A DNA stretch of 64,000 nt from positions 186,001 to 250,000 of the forward strand of contig CAVQEJ010000003.1 of NCBI GenBank assembly GCA_963711505.1, in the 5' to 3' direction. Positions 45,198-54,538 of the stretch are shown here, piece after piece. The notes under the pieces are model-generated. The model was not told the DNA's origin and ran no database searches. It saw nothing but the letters and a program-made list of their open reading frames with translations. Position numbers and translations under genes: made by a program. Source of the stretch: JAGWRA01 sp963711505 (lineage in GTDB: Bacteria; Acidobacteriota; Vicinamibacteria; Vicinamibacterales; CAVVIG01). The stretch's first letter is position 1; the number at the start of each line of letters is the position of its first letter.

Positions 45198-45964
45198 GAT
45201 CGCTCTGCGTCCCGCCGGAGGTGCAGGAAGAACTCCCGGTTCCCCCGGGCGCCGGTGATCGGTGACGGGGTCATGGCGACACGCCGCAGGCCCGCGGCGT
45301 CGGCTGCCCGCGCCACGTCCTCGAGCACCTGCTCGTGCACCTGCGGATCCCGCACGAGGCCGCCCTTGCCGACCGCCTCGCGTCCGGCCTCGAACTGCGG
45401 CTTCACCAGCGCCACGAGATCGCCGTCCGGGGCGAGCAGCGGCGCCAGTGCGGGCAGGACGAGCCGCAGCGAGATGAACGACACGTCCACCGTCACGAGG
45501 TCCATCGGCCCCGGCAGATCGCCGGGCGTCAGGTGGCGCGCGTTGACGCCCTCGACGACCGTCACGTGCGGGTCGGTGCGGAGCCGCCAGTCGATCTGGG
45601 CGCGGCCGACGTCGAGGGCCACCACGTGGGCGGCGCCCCGCTGCAACAGCACGTCGGTGAAGCCGCCGGTGGACGCTCCGACGTCGAGGGCCTGCCGTCC
45701 GGCGACCGGAATCGCGAACACGTCCAGGGCATGGGCCAGCTTCACGCCGCCGCGCCCGACGTACGGGTGGTCCGGCTGCGCCACGGCGACGGCCGCGTCT
45801 CCGGGCACGGCCGTGCCGGCCTTCGAGACGACCGCGCCGTCGACGGTGACCTGGCCGGCGAGGATCAGCGCCCGCGCCCGCTCGCGCGACCCGGCCAGTC
45901 CGCGTTCGACGACGAGCGCGTCGAGCCGCTGCTTCTTCGTTTCACGTGGGGCTCCGCCCCACAC
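45194..45964 (-). CDS. tlyA: TlyA-family rRNA 2'-O-methyltransferase
   Basis: 256 aa: an S4-like RNA-binding N-terminus (RLDALVVERGLAGSRERARALILAGQV), then a SAM-dependent methyltransferase with ALDVGASTGGFTDVLLQ, VTVDVSFISLRL and VALVKPQFEAG. It methylates 16S/23S rRNA; some relatives are called hemolysins. The only available ATG (45964) lies in a palindromic repeat, so the true start is uncertain by a few codons. Confidence 0.9.
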   Translation of the reverse strand: MWGGAPRETKKQRLDALVVERGLAGSRERARALILAGQVTVDGAVVSKAGTAVPGDAAVAVAQPDHPYVGRGGVKLAHALDVFAIPVAGRQALDVGASTGGFTDVLLQRGAAHVVALDVGRAQIDWRLRTDPHVTVVEGVNARHLTPGDLPGPMDLVTVDVSFISLRLVLPALAPLLAPDGDLVALVKPQFEAGREAVGKGGLVRDPQVHEQVLEDVARAADAAGLRRVAMTPSPITGARGNREFFLHLRRDAERS

Positions 45965-45972
45965 CCCGGCTC
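45946..45972. repeat. GGGGCTCCGCCCCACACCCCGG palindromic repeat, copy
   Basis: Family member overlapping the predicted first codons of tlyA; see 30179-30206. Confidence 0.7.
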
Positions 45973-46116
45973 ACTGCACTCGCTCGCCTCGCGCGGCTCG
46001 CTCCGTTCCGTTCGCGGGCCCGCCGTGCGGGCCGCCGGGTTTCCCTCGGTACCCTGGCGGATCTCCGTTCCCGACCTCGCCTTTGCCATTCGATCAGACC
46101 TTGGGCACTCAGGGCG

Positions 46117-47061
46117 CTAATGCGTCCGCGCGATGACCCAGTCGGCGATATCGCCCAGCCGGCTGTCGCGCACGCCAGCGCCATCGAGCGCGGCGTGCGC
46201 CCGGTCGATGCAGGCGTGTGCGAGGCGGCGCGACTCCTCGATGCCGAACAGCGCCGGGTAGGTCGGCTTGCCGGCGGCGGCATCCTTGCCGGCGGTCTTG
46301 CCGAGCTCGGCGGTGTCGCCTTCCACGTCGAGGATGTCGTCGACAATCTGGAACGCGAGCCCGAGCTCGGTCGCGTAGCGGTCGATGGCTTCGACGGCCG
46401 CGTCGCCGCCGCCGCCCATGATGGCGCCGGCCCCCGCTGCCGCACGGATGAGGGCGCCGGTCTTGCGCGCGTGCATCGCCTGCAGCGCCGCGGCGTCCAT
46501 CGGTGCGGTGTCGGGCGCCGCCGCCAGCAGGTCGACGACCTGTCCGCCCACCATCCCGTCCGCGCCGGCCGCCCGGGCGACGAGGCCGGTGACCCGCAGC
46601 TTGCGGTCGGCCAGTGCGCCGGCCGGCAGGCCGGGACCGGCGACCGGCTCGCGCGCCAGCAGGCTGAACGCCTCGGCCAGCAGGGCGTCTCCCGCCAGGA
46701 TCGCGATCCCCTCGTCGTAGACGACGTGGAGCGTCGGCCGGCCGCGGCGCAGCGTGTCGTTGTCCATCGCCGGCAGGTCGTCGTGGATGAGCGAGTAGGT
46801 GTGGATCATCTCGATCGCGACGGCGGCCGGCAGCGCCAGGTCGACCGCCTCGTCGCGTCCGCCCGAGACGGCGTCGGCCGCGGCCAGCGCGAGCACGGGC
46901 CGCAGCCGTTTGCCGCCGGCCAGCGCGCTGTATCGCATCGCCTCGGCGAGGACGGGCGGGCAGTCGGGGGGCCGGGGCAGCAGCCGTTCGATTGCCGCGT
47001 CGATCCGCACGCGGCAGGCATCCAGATAGGCGCGCAGCGCCTGGGTGGCAGGTTCGGTCAC
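46117..47061 (-). CDS. ispA: polyprenyl diphosphate synthase (farnesyl/geranylgeranyl type)
   Basis: 314 aa with GGKRLRPVLAL, the first aspartate-rich motif DDLPAMDND, GDALLAEAF, and the second DDILD followed by GKPTYPALFG. Condenses IPP with allylic diphosphates, feeding undecaprenyl phosphate (needed by the glycan locus at the left), quinones and so on. It overlaps xseB by four bases. Confidence 0.93.
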   Translation of the reverse strand: MTEPATQALRAYLDACRVRIDAAIERLLPRPPDCPPVLAEAMRYSALAGGKRLRPVLALAAADAVSGGRDEAVDLALPAAVAIEMIHTYSLIHDDLPAMDNDTLRRGRPTLHVVYDEGIAILAGDALLAEAFSLLAREPVAGPGLPAGALADRKLRVTGLVARAAGADGMVGGQVVDLLAAAPDTAPMDAAALQAMHARKTGALIRAAAGAGAIMGGGGDAAVEAIDRYATELGLAFQIVDDILDVEGDTAELGKTAGKDAAAGKPTYPALFGIEESRRLAHACIDRAHAALDGAGVRDSRLGDIADWVIARTH

Positions 47062-47324
47062 CGGGTTCCTTCGTTGCCGTCGCCGCCCGCGTCGGCCGAG
47101 CCGCCGAGCGACGCGGGCGCGGGCTTCAGCTCGCCCCGTTCGTTGAGGACCTCGATGCGGCGCTCGGCCTCTTCGAGCCGCGCGTGACAGAAGCGGGAGA
47201 GTTGCACGCCGCGCTCGTACAGCTTCAGCGAGTCCTCGAGCGCCTGTTCACCTTCTTCGAGCTTCCGCACGATGCCTTCGAGCTCGGCGATCGCCGCTTC
47301 GAAATCCTTCACCGAACCGTCCAT
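47058..47324 (-). CDS. xseB: exonuclease VII small subunit
   Basis: 88 aa from the ATG at 47324. FEAAIAELEGIVRKLEEGEQ and LEDSLKLYERGVQLSRFCHARLEEAE are the standard helical blocks. It overlaps ispA, and xseA lies about 200 bases upstream beyond a repeat. Confidence 0.93.
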   Translation of the reverse strand: MDGSVKDFEAAIAELEGIVRKLEEGEQALEDSLKLYERGVQLSRFCHARLEEAERRIEVLNERGELKPAPASLGGSADAGGDGNEGTR

Positions 47325-47331
47325 CTCTTTA

Positions 47332-47358
47332 TCGGGGCTCTGCCCCGAACCCCGGCTC
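47332..47358. repeat. GGGGCTCTGCCCCGAACCCCGG palindromic repeat, copy
   Basis: Family member in the 206-base gap between xseA and xseB. The rest of the gap is TCGCTCGCG-rich repeat text with no gene. Confidence 0.75.
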
Positions 47359-47530
47359 ACTTCACTCGCTCGCGTCACAGCTCGCTCCGTTCATCGCCTG
47401 AAAGGCGGGGACCCCTGCACCCCGCCAGGCTCGCTTCCTTCCGCTCGCGCGTTGTCGCTCGCTCCAGTTCGCTCGCGCGCGGGCGCGCCGTGCGCGCCGC
47501 CGGGCTGCGGGCCGCCGGCGCCGCTTCCCG

Positions 47531-48967
47531 TCAGCCGTTCGTGCCCGGATCGTCCGGTCCCCGTCCGATTACCGCGCACTCGAGCGCGCCGCGGCTCAGG
47601 CGGACCTGGACGTGATCGCCGGGCGCCACGGCCGCCGCATCGCGCAGGATCGCACTGCGATCGGCGTTCCAGCAGACGGCATAGCCGCGGCTGAGGACGG
47701 CGAGCGGGCTCAGGCCCTCGAGTCGGCCGGCCGTGCCACGCAGGGTCATCGCGGCGCGGTGGAACCGCCGCTCGATGGCCGTGCCGAGCGTGCGATCGGC
47801 GGCGAGCAGCCGGACGCGCACGTCGGTGAACCGGCGCCGCAGATCGCATCGCTCGAGCGCCTCGCGCCAGTCCCGATGCCGGCGGGCGCGTCGCGCGACG
47901 CCGGCCTGCATGGCCGTCCGCAGGCGATGGCCGAGCTCGGCCGTGTCGCGGGCGCGCAGCGCCAGCCGGCCGGGCCAGCCGGCGAACGCCGGCCGCGCCG
48001 CGATCCCGTCCACGCGGCGGCGGCGCTGATCCACGGCGCGCAACGCGGCGATCCGGAGCTGCCGGGTCGCCTGGGCGATCCGGCCGGTGAAGTCGTCCTT
48101 GCGCGCGACGACCAGCTCGGCGGCGGCCGACGGCGTCGGTGCGCGCAGGTCGGCGACGAGGTCGGCGATCGTGACGTCCGTCTCGTGGCCGACGGCGGAG
48201 ATGACCGGGATCGGAGAGGCCGCGATGGCGCGCGCCACGACTTCCTCGTTGAACGCCCACAGGTCCTCGATCGACCCGCCGCCCCGGCCCGCGATCAGGA
48301 CGTCGACGCCGGGCACCTGCGAGATCTGCGCAATGGCGGCGGCGACCTCCGCCGCCGCGCCGTCGCCCTGCACGCGGGACGGGCGGATGACGAGGTGGGC
48401 GTTCGGATACCGGCGGCGCAGCACGTTCACGATATCCCGCAGCGCGGCGCCGTCGAGCGAGGTCACGATGCCGATCTTGCGCGGCAGCACCGGCAGCGGC
48501 CGCTTGCGGGCCGCATCGAACAGCCCTTCGGCCTGGAGCCGCCGCTTGAGCTGCTCGAAGGCGAGCTGCAGGGCGCCGAGGCCCTGCGGTTCCATGTGCT
48601 CGCAGACGACCTGGTACTCGCCCTTCGGCTCGTAGACGCCGATGCGGCCGCGCACGACCACGTGGAGGCCGTCCTCGGGCTTGAAGCGGAGCGTGCGGAC
48701 GGCGGTCCGGAACATCACGCCGCGCAGCTGGGCGCCGGCATCCTTCAGCGTGAAGTACAGGTGGCCCGTGTTCCAGTGCCGGCAGTTCGACAGCTCGCCC
48801 TCGATCCACACCTCGGGGAACCGGCGCTCGATCAGGTCGCGGATGCCGGCCGTGAGCTCGCTGACGGTCAGCACCTGCCGGGCCGGCGCCGCCGGCGCGG
48901 GCTCCGGCACGGACGCGGTGTCGGTCCCGGGTTCGTCGTCGAAGGGAAGGTCGAACAGATCGGTCAC
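47531..48967 (-). CDS. xseA: exonuclease VII large subunit
   Basis: 478 aa from a GTG at 48967 (MTDLFDLPFDD) that overlaps the ymdB stop. OB-fold start VLTVSELTAGIRDLIERRFP, WIEGELSNCR, then the catalytic region PRKIGIVTSLDGAALRDI, IAGRGGGSIEDLWAFNEE and PVISAVGHETDVTIADLVAD. Degrades single-stranded DNA with XseB. Confidence 0.95.
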   Translation of the reverse strand: MTDLFDLPFDDEPGTDTASVPEPAPAAPARQVLTVSELTAGIRDLIERRFPEVWIEGELSNCRHWNTGHLYFTLKDAGAQLRGVMFRTAVRTLRFKPEDGLHVVVRGRIGVYEPKGEYQVVCEHMEPQGLGALQLAFEQLKRRLQAEGLFDAARKRPLPVLPRKIGIVTSLDGAALRDIVNVLRRRYPNAHLVIRPSRVQGDGAAAEVAAAIAQISQVPGVDVLIAGRGGGSIEDLWAFNEEVVARAIAASPIPVISAVGHETDVTIADLVADLRAPTPSAAAELVVARKDDFTGRIAQATRQLRIAALRAVDQRRRRVDGIAARPAFAGWPGRLALRARDTAELGHRLRTAMQAGVARRARRHRDWREALERCDLRRRFTDVRVRLLAADRTLGTAIERRFHRAAMTLRGTAGRLEGLSPLAVLSRGYAVCWNADRSAILRDAAAVAPGDHVQVRLSRGALECAVIGRGPDDPGTNG

Positions 48968-49809
48968 TTCGCGGGCACCGCTGATGCGCGGGTCGTGTCG
49001 GCGAGGCGCTGCAGGTCGTCGGCCGACAGGTTCAGGCGCTCGATGTTCGTCGCACGTCCGGTCGCCTCGTCCGCCTCGACGACGACGGCGTTCATCCGCG
49101 GGTCGCCGGTCGCGGTCTCGAAGCGGGACGGCATGCCGGTGAGGAATCGGGACAGGGCCGCTTCCTTGACGACGCCGATGATGGAGTCGTGCGGGCCCGT
49201 CATGCCCACGTCGGTGATGGCCGCCGTGCCGCCCGGCAGCAGGCGGGCGTCGGCTGTCTGCACGTGGGTATGGGTGCCCACGACGGCCGTCGCCCGGCCA
49301 TCGAGATGCCACGCCATGGCGACCTTCTCGGAGGTCGCCTCGGCGTGGAAGTCCACGAAGATGATCCGGGTGTGCTCGCGCAGCGCCTCGACCTCGCGCA
49401 GGACCACGGCGAACGGATCGTCGAGGATCGGCATGAAGACGCGGCCCATGACGTTGATCACGCCGACGGGCCGGCCGGCGGCCGTGCGGGCGAGATAGCC
49501 GCCCCGTCCGGGGGCGCCCGCCGGGAAATTCGCGGGCCGCAGCAGCCGGGGCTCGATGCCGATGTAGTCGAGCGCTTCCTTCTTGTCCCAGATGTGATTG
49601 CCCGAGGTCATCACGTCGACACCGGCGTCGAGCAGCGCTTCACCGATCTCGCGCGTGATGCCGAACCCGCCGGCGGCGTTCTCGGCGTTCGCAATCACGA
49701 GATCGATGGCGTAGTGGTCGACGAGGGCCTCGAGTCCGCGCTGGACGAGGTCGCGGCCCGGCCGGCCGACGATGTCACCGATGAAGAGGATGTGCATGCC
49801 AGAGTTCAT
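48964..49809 (-). CDS. ymdB: YmdB-type metallophosphoesterase (TIGR00282)
   Basis: 281 aa, starting MNSGMHILFIGDIVGRPG (the ATG at 49797 would drop four residues). Motifs are NAENAAGGFGIT, MTSGNHIWDKKE, VDFHAEATSEK, GTHTHVQTADARLLPGGTAAITDVGMTGP: the full calcineurin-like set of this family of cyclic-nucleotide phosphodiesterases. It is translationally coupled to xseA. Confidence 0.94.
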   Translation of the reverse strand: MNSGMHILFIGDIVGRPGRDLVQRGLEALVDHYAIDLVIANAENAAGGFGITREIGEALLDAGVDVMTSGNHIWDKKEALDYIGIEPRLLRPANFPAGAPGRGGYLARTAAGRPVGVINVMGRVFMPILDDPFAVVLREVEALREHTRIIFVDFHAEATSEKVAMAWHLDGRATAVVGTHTHVQTADARLLPGGTAAITDVGMTGPHDSIIGVVKEAALSRFLTGMPSRFETATGDPRMNAVVVEADEATGRATNIERLNLSADDLQRLADTTRASAVPAK

Positions 49810-49835
49810 GTCCGGCCGCCCCGCGCGCGGACGCG

Positions 49836-50292
49836 TCAGTCGGCCTGCTGGATCGGAACGAGGATCGGGCCGCCGCGCCGCTCCGGCAGCTTCGGGACCA
49901 CGATCCGGAGCGCGCCATGGCGCAGTTCGGCGGTCGCATGCCGGGCGTCGGTACGCGCTCGACAGCCGGACCATCCGGGCGAACCGCCCGAACCCGCGCT
50001 CGGCCAGATGGAATGCCGCCCGCGGCGCGGCGGGCCGCAGCGGGTGCTTGTCGCCGGCCACCAGAATGAGGCCGCCCCGCACGATCACCCGGATGTCGCG
50101 GGCGGTCACGCCCGGCAAATCGATCGTCACTTCCACGGCCTCGGCCGACTCGATCACGTCGAGGGCCGGCTGGCACTCGCCGTGACAGGCCGCCACCGAC
50201 GGCCCGCGCTGGCTGTCCAGGTCGGCGAACAGCCGGCGCAGCTCCTCGGCGAACGGTCCGAGCTCGGACGGCAGGTCGTACGGGTGAGGCAT
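49836..50292 (-). CDS. Hsp20/alpha-crystallin-family small heat-shock protein, one frame break
   Basis: About 152 aa. VEVTIDLPGVTARDIRVIVRG and the C-terminal RHGALRIVVPKLPE are the alpha-crystallin strands. The frame shifts near 49960 (removing T from GCGTACCGACG gives S-A-T-D-A-R) and ends LVPIQQAD. It is a diverged member, distinct from the two plus-strand copies at 53.5-54.5 kb. Confidence 0.78.
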
Positions 50293-50443
50293 AGGCGATC
50301 CCGCGGATAGCGGTGCCGGCCACGCGGCGCACCGGGCGCCCCATGATCGCACAGTCATCGGGCCGGCCGCCACAGCCGGCGGCCGTCAGGTGCGATACGC
50401 TGGCAGTGCGGGGCCCGTGGCGGCCCGGAGTGGAGCAGTGCAG

Positions 50444-51346
50444 ATGACCAGCGAGGAACTGGAAGCGGCGGTGGCGGCGCTGGCCGCCGATCGGGCATCG
50501 GGTGCAAGCGGGCTCGTGGCGCGCGCCGTCGCCCTGCTCCGGCAGGTGCGCGACGCGGAGCCGGCTCTGCTGGTCCGCGCCGCCGTGCTCGTCTGCCGGG
50601 CGCAGCCGTCGATGGCGCCGCTGTGGAACGCCGCCGGCCTGGCGCTGGCGGATGCGGGCGACAAGGGGACCCGCCTCGAACGGTTCGCCGCGCAGGCCGC
50701 GCGATCGCTGACGGCGATCGCCAGGGTCGCCTCCGACCTGATTGAGGCGGATCTCGTGGGCGAGCGGCGGATCGTCACCTGGTCGTCCAGCGCGTCGGTG
50801 CGGGCCGCCTGCCATGCCATCGCCGGGCGGGGGCCGGTTCGCGTCGCCTGTGCGGAGGGGCGCCCGGCCCTCGAGGGCCGGCAGCTGGCCGCCAGCCTGG
50901 CCGCGGCCGGGCTGGCCGTGGAGCTCTACTCGGACGCCGGCCTTGGAGGCTGCCTGCCTGGCAGCACGGCCGTGCTGGTCGGGGCGGACACCGTGGCGCC
51001 GGGCTGGTTCATCAACAAGTGCGGCACGGCGGCTCTCGCCGCACTGGCCGTGCACGCGGGCGTGCCCGTCTACCTGCTTGCCGGACGGGACAAGTTCCTG
51101 CCGGCGGAACTCACCGGGCGGGTCAGCCTGTCGGGCGGTCCTCCCGCCGAGATCTGGGAGGCGCCGCCGCCGGGCGTGGCCGTCCGCAATCCATATTTCG
51201 AGTCGATCCCGCTGGATCTGGTCGCCGCCCTGGTGACCGATGCCGGTGTGGTGGGAACGGGATTGGCCTCCGAGGTCTGCGAAGCCAACAGCCGGCTGAT
51301 GGGGCCGGGGGCCGAACGGCTGAGCTCCCTGGCCGCTGCTCCTTAA
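50444..51346 (+). CDS. eIF2B/MtnA-like (aIF2B alpha/beta/delta) protein
   Basis: 300 aa from the ATG at 50444. An N-terminal helical half is followed by an IF-2B Rossmann domain: STAVLVGADTVAPGWFINKCGTAALAAL (split for length: GADTVAPG and NKCGTAALA) and GVPVYLLAGRDKFLP. Family members are methylthioribose-1-P isomerase, ribose-1,5-bisphosphate isomerase or regulatory homologues. The Cys and Asp typical of the isomerases are not obvious, so the function is open. Confidence 0.72.
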   Translation: MTSEELEAAVAALAADRASGASGLVARAVALLRQVRDAEPALLVRAAVLVCRAQPSMAPLWNAAGLALADAGDKGTRLERFAAQAARSLTAIARVASDLIEADLVGERRIVTWSSSASVRAACHAIAGRGPVRVACAEGRPALEGRQLAASLAAAGLAVELYSDAGLGGCLPGSTAVLVGADTVAPGWFINKCGTAALAALAVHAGVPVYLLAGRDKFLPAELTGRVSLSGGPPAEIWEAPPPGVAVRNPYFESIPLDLVAALVTDAGVVGTGLASEVCEANSRLMGPGAERLSSLAAAP

Positions 51347-51360
51347 GTAAAGGTAGACGA

Positions 51361-51390
51361 CGGGGCCGTGCCCCGGCCCCGGTTCTCTGG
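51361..51390. repeat. GGGGCCGTGCCCCGGCCCCGG palindromic element
   Basis: A looser relative of the GGGGC-n-GCCCC family, lying after the eIF2B-like gene and before the dnaK promoter. It could serve as a hairpin terminator without a U tract. Confidence 0.5.
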
Positions 51391-51434
51391 GGCGAGGAAC
51401 CCAGGGTTGTGTCCGTGTCGTCTATATATGAGTG

Positions 51435-51485
51435 TTATTAGACTAATAAAACATGCTTGACATAGACTAATATATGTCCTATATT
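51435..51485 (+). promoter_or_regulatory. dnaK promoter with palindromic operator candidate
   Basis: TTGACA (51457-51462), a 17-base spacer and TATATT (51480-51485) form a near-perfect sigma-70 promoter. A perfect 15-base palindrome TTATTAGACTAATAA lies just upstream (51435-51449). Its core TAGACTAATA is repeated at 51463-51472 inside the spacer. I see neither CIRCE nor a HAIR box. Two core copies 24 bases apart, one inside the promoter, look like a repressor site. Confidence 0.75.
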
Positions 51486-51527
51486 AGGTCTTGCAAGTAA
51501 ATCCCTGTGTGAGAGGGGCAAGGACTT

Positions 51528-53432
51528 ATGGCTGGAAAAGTGATTGGAATCGACCTCGGCACGACGAACTCGGTCGTGGCCGTGATGGAAGGCGGGCAGC
51601 CGGCCGTCATCGTCAACCAGGAAGGGGCGCGCCTCACGCCGTCGATCGTGGCGGTGACGAAGGACGGCGAGCGCCTGGTGGGGCAGGTGGCGAAGCGGCA
51701 GGCCGTGACGAACCCGACGAACACCGTCTTCTCGGTGAAGCGGTTCATGGGGCGGAAGTACGACGAGGTGGCGGGCGAGACCGGGCGGATGCCGTACACG
51801 GTGTGGCGCGCGAACAACGGCGACGCCTGGGTCGAGGTGCAGGGCAAGCAGTACTCGCCGCCGGAGATCTCGGCGATGGTGCTGCAGAAGCTGAAGCAGG
51901 CGGCGGAGGACTACCTCGGCGGGAAGGTCACCGACGCGGTGATCACGGTGCCGGCGTATTTCAACGACGCCCAGCGACAGGCGACCAAGGACGCCGGCCG
52001 GATTGCCGGGCTGGACGTGCTGCGGATCGTCGAACGAGCCGACGGCGGCGGCGCTGGCCTACGGTCTCGACAAGAAGAAGGACGAGACGATCGCGGTCTT
52101 CGACTTCGGCGGCGGCACCTTCGACATCTCGATTCTCGAGGTGGGCGAGGGGGTCGTCGAGGTGAAGTCGACCAACGGTGACACGCACCTGGGCGGCGAC
52201 GATCTCGACCAGCGGATCATCGACTGGCTGGCGGCCGAGTACCCGGAAGAGCGACGGCATCGACCTGTCGAAGGACCGGATGGCGCTCCAGCGGCTGAAG
52301 GAAGCGGCGGAGAAGGCGAAGATCGAGCTGTCGACGGTGCTGGAGACCGACATCAACCTGCCGTTCATCACGGCGGATCAGAACGGCCCGAAGCACCTGG
52401 CGATGAAGCTGACGCGGGCGAAGTTCGAGCAGCTCGCCGAGGATCTCTTCCAGCGGACGATGGGGCCGGTGCGCCAGGCGATGGCGGACGCGGGCATCGA
52501 GGCGGCGAAGATCGACGAGGTCGTGCTGGTGGGCGGGTCGACGCGGATCCCGCGCGTGCAGCAGCTCGTCAAGGAGGTCTTCGGCCGCGAGCCGCACAAG
52601 GGGGTGAATCCCGACGAGGTGGTGGCGGTCGGCGCGGCGGTGCAGGCCGGCGTCCTGGCCGGTGACGTGAAGGACGTGCTGCTGCTGGACGTCACGCCGC
52701 TGTCGCTCGGCATCGAAACGCTCGGCGGCGTCATGACGACGCTGATTCCGCGGAACACGACGATTCCGACGCGCAAGAGCGAGACGTTCTCGACGGCGAC
52801 CGACAACCAGACCAGCGTCGAGGTGCACGTGCTGCAGGGCGAGCGCCCGCTGGCGCGCGACAACCGGACGCTCGGCCGGTTCCATCTGGTGGGGCTGCCG
52901 CCGGCGCCGCGCGGGATGCCGCAGGTCGAGGTCACGTTCGACATCGATGCGAACGGCCTCGTGAACGTCTCGGCGAAGGACCAGGCGACCGGCAAGGAGC
53001 AGAAGATCTCCATCACGGCGTCGTCCGGTCTGACGAAGGACGAAGTGGATTCCATGGTGCGCGATGCCGAACAGCACGCCACCGAGGATCAGGCCCGGCG
53101 CGAGCTCATCGATCTGCGGAACCAGGTCGACGCGCTGAGCCACCCCGTGCAGAAGACGCTCGACGAGCACCGCGCGGAACTGCCGGCCGAGCAGAGTCTC
53201 GGCGGTCGAGGCCGCGCTGGACGGTGCGAAGCAGGCGGCGGCCGGCGAGGATGCCGGGGCGCTGCGGCAGGCCCTCGAGGGGCTGCAGCAGGCGTCGCAC
53301 GCCGTGGCCGAGTGGCTCTACCAGCGGACGCAGGCCGGACCGGATGCCGGCGGGCCGCAGGGCGGCGCGCAGGGCGGGCCGGACGTGAAGGACGGCGAGG
53401 TCGTCGACGCGGAATACGCCGAGACCCGCTGA
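51528..53432 (+). CDS. dnaK: molecular chaperone DnaK (Hsp70), three frame breaks
   Basis: GIDLGTTNSVVAVMEGGQP at the start. The frame shifts near 52035 (GTCGAACGAG for VNEPTAAALAYG), near 52247, and near 53205 (CAGAGTCTCG for VSAVEAALD). All three fit one extra base. Other blocks are AVFDFGGGTFDISIL, GGSTRIPRVQQLVKEVFG, LLLDVTPLSLGIETLGGV and the substrate domain TFSTATDNQTSVEVHVLQGE. The joined protein is about 634 aa and ends VDAEYAETR. grpE and dnaJ are not in the window. Hsp20 genes follow on the same strand. Confidence 0.94.
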
Positions 53433-53493
53433 CGCCCGGCGCGTGCCGGGGCGTTCGACAGTTCAATCAATCGGAGAATGGAGGAACAACATC

Positions 53494-53943
53494 ATGGCTA
53501 TCGTGCGATGGGATCCGTGGCGGGACCTGGCGTCCCTGCAGAACCGGATGAACACCGTGTTCGGTGAGGCCGGGCGGCCGGCGGGCGACGACCTGCTGAC
53601 GCGCGGCACCTGGGTGCCGGCCGTCGACATCTTCGAGACCCCGGACCAGGAGCTCGTGCTGAAGGCGGAGCTGCCGGAAGTGAAGCGGGAGGACATCCAG
53701 CTCACGATCGACAACGGCACGCTGACGCTCTCGGGCGAGCGGAAGCTGACTCACGAGGTGAAGGACGAGGGCTTCCGGCGGCTCGAGCGGAGCTACGGCG
53801 CCTTCAGCCGGTCGTTCCGGCTGCCGTCGACGGTCGACGGGCCGAAGGTGACGGCCGACTACAAGGACGGCGTGCTCACCGTGCGCCTGCCGCGCCGTGA
53901 AGAGGCGAAGCCGAAGCAGATCGAAGTACAGAGCGCCGCGTAA
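53494..53943 (+). CDS. Hsp20/alpha-crystallin-family small heat-shock protein
   Basis: 149 aa. MAIVRWDPWRDLASLQNRMN is the typical start; the alpha-crystallin domain has PAVDIFETPDQELVLKAELP, GTLTLSGERK and the final YKDGVLTVRLPRREEAKPKQI. A GGAGG site precedes the ATG. An ATP-independent holdase, probably co-transcribed with dnaK. Confidence 0.94.
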   Translation: MAIVRWDPWRDLASLQNRMNTVFGEAGRPAGDDLLTRGTWVPAVDIFETPDQELVLKAELPEVKREDIQLTIDNGTLTLSGERKLTHEVKDEGFRRLERSYGAFSRSFRLPSTVDGPKVTADYKDGVLTVRLPRREEAKPKQIEVQSAA

Positions 53944-54008
53944 GGCGGCGCCGTGGACGGGCCGGCGCCTGGCGCGCCGGCCCGCGATGTCCGTACAGGA
54001 GGCGTTCG

Positions 54009-54461
54009 ATGGCGACCACCCGATTCGACCCGTTTCGCAGCCTGTCCAGTCTCCAGGAAGAGATGAACCGGCTGTTCACCGACCTGCACGTCCGCCGCGG
54101 CGAGGACGACCTGATGCGCCGCGGGAGCTGGGCGCCGCCGGTCGACATCTACGACACCGGCAGGCACGAGCTCGTCATCAAGGCGGAACTGCCGGACATG
54201 CGGCGCGAGGAGATCGCGATCACCGTCGACAACGGCACGCTCACGATGCACGGCGAGAAGAAGGCCGACCCGGAGGTGACCGAACAGCAGTACCACCGGA
54301 TCGAGCGGACCTACGGGCCCTTCAGCCGCTCGTTCTCGCTGCCGCCGACGGTGGACCCGGCCCGGGTCAGTGCCGACTACCGGAACGGCGTGCTGACCAT
54401 CCGGCTGCCGCTGCGCGAGGAGGCCCGGCCGAAGCAGATCCAGGTGCAGGTGGGCGGCTGA
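54009..54461 (+). CDS. Hsp20/alpha-crystallin-family small heat-shock protein, second copy
   Basis: 150 aa, MATTRFDPFRSLSSLQEEMN start, PPVDIYDTGRHELVIKAELP and a YRNGVLTIRLPLREEARPKQI end. It is clearly paralogous to the preceding gene, 66 bases downstream, so the two arose by tandem duplication. Confidence 0.94.
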   Translation: MATTRFDPFRSLSSLQEEMNRLFTDLHVRRGEDDLMRRGSWAPPVDIYDTGRHELVIKAELPDMRREEIAITVDNGTLTMHGEKKADPEVTEQQYHRIERTYGPFSRSFSLPPTVDPARVSADYRNGVLTIRLPLREEARPKQIQVQVGG

Positions 54462-54538
54462 GCGGCTGAGCGAGTCCGACGGCTGGTGTCGCATTTTTGC
54501 TTGCCGACCGGGCGCGCTTGTTGCTACGCTGAAATGTT

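Noticed and set aside
51528..53432. Programmed frameshifting in dnaK
   Set aside because: No slippery heptamer is seen at the three sites, they need shifts at unrelated contexts, and the same +1 pattern occurs in many other genes. Sequence error is simpler.
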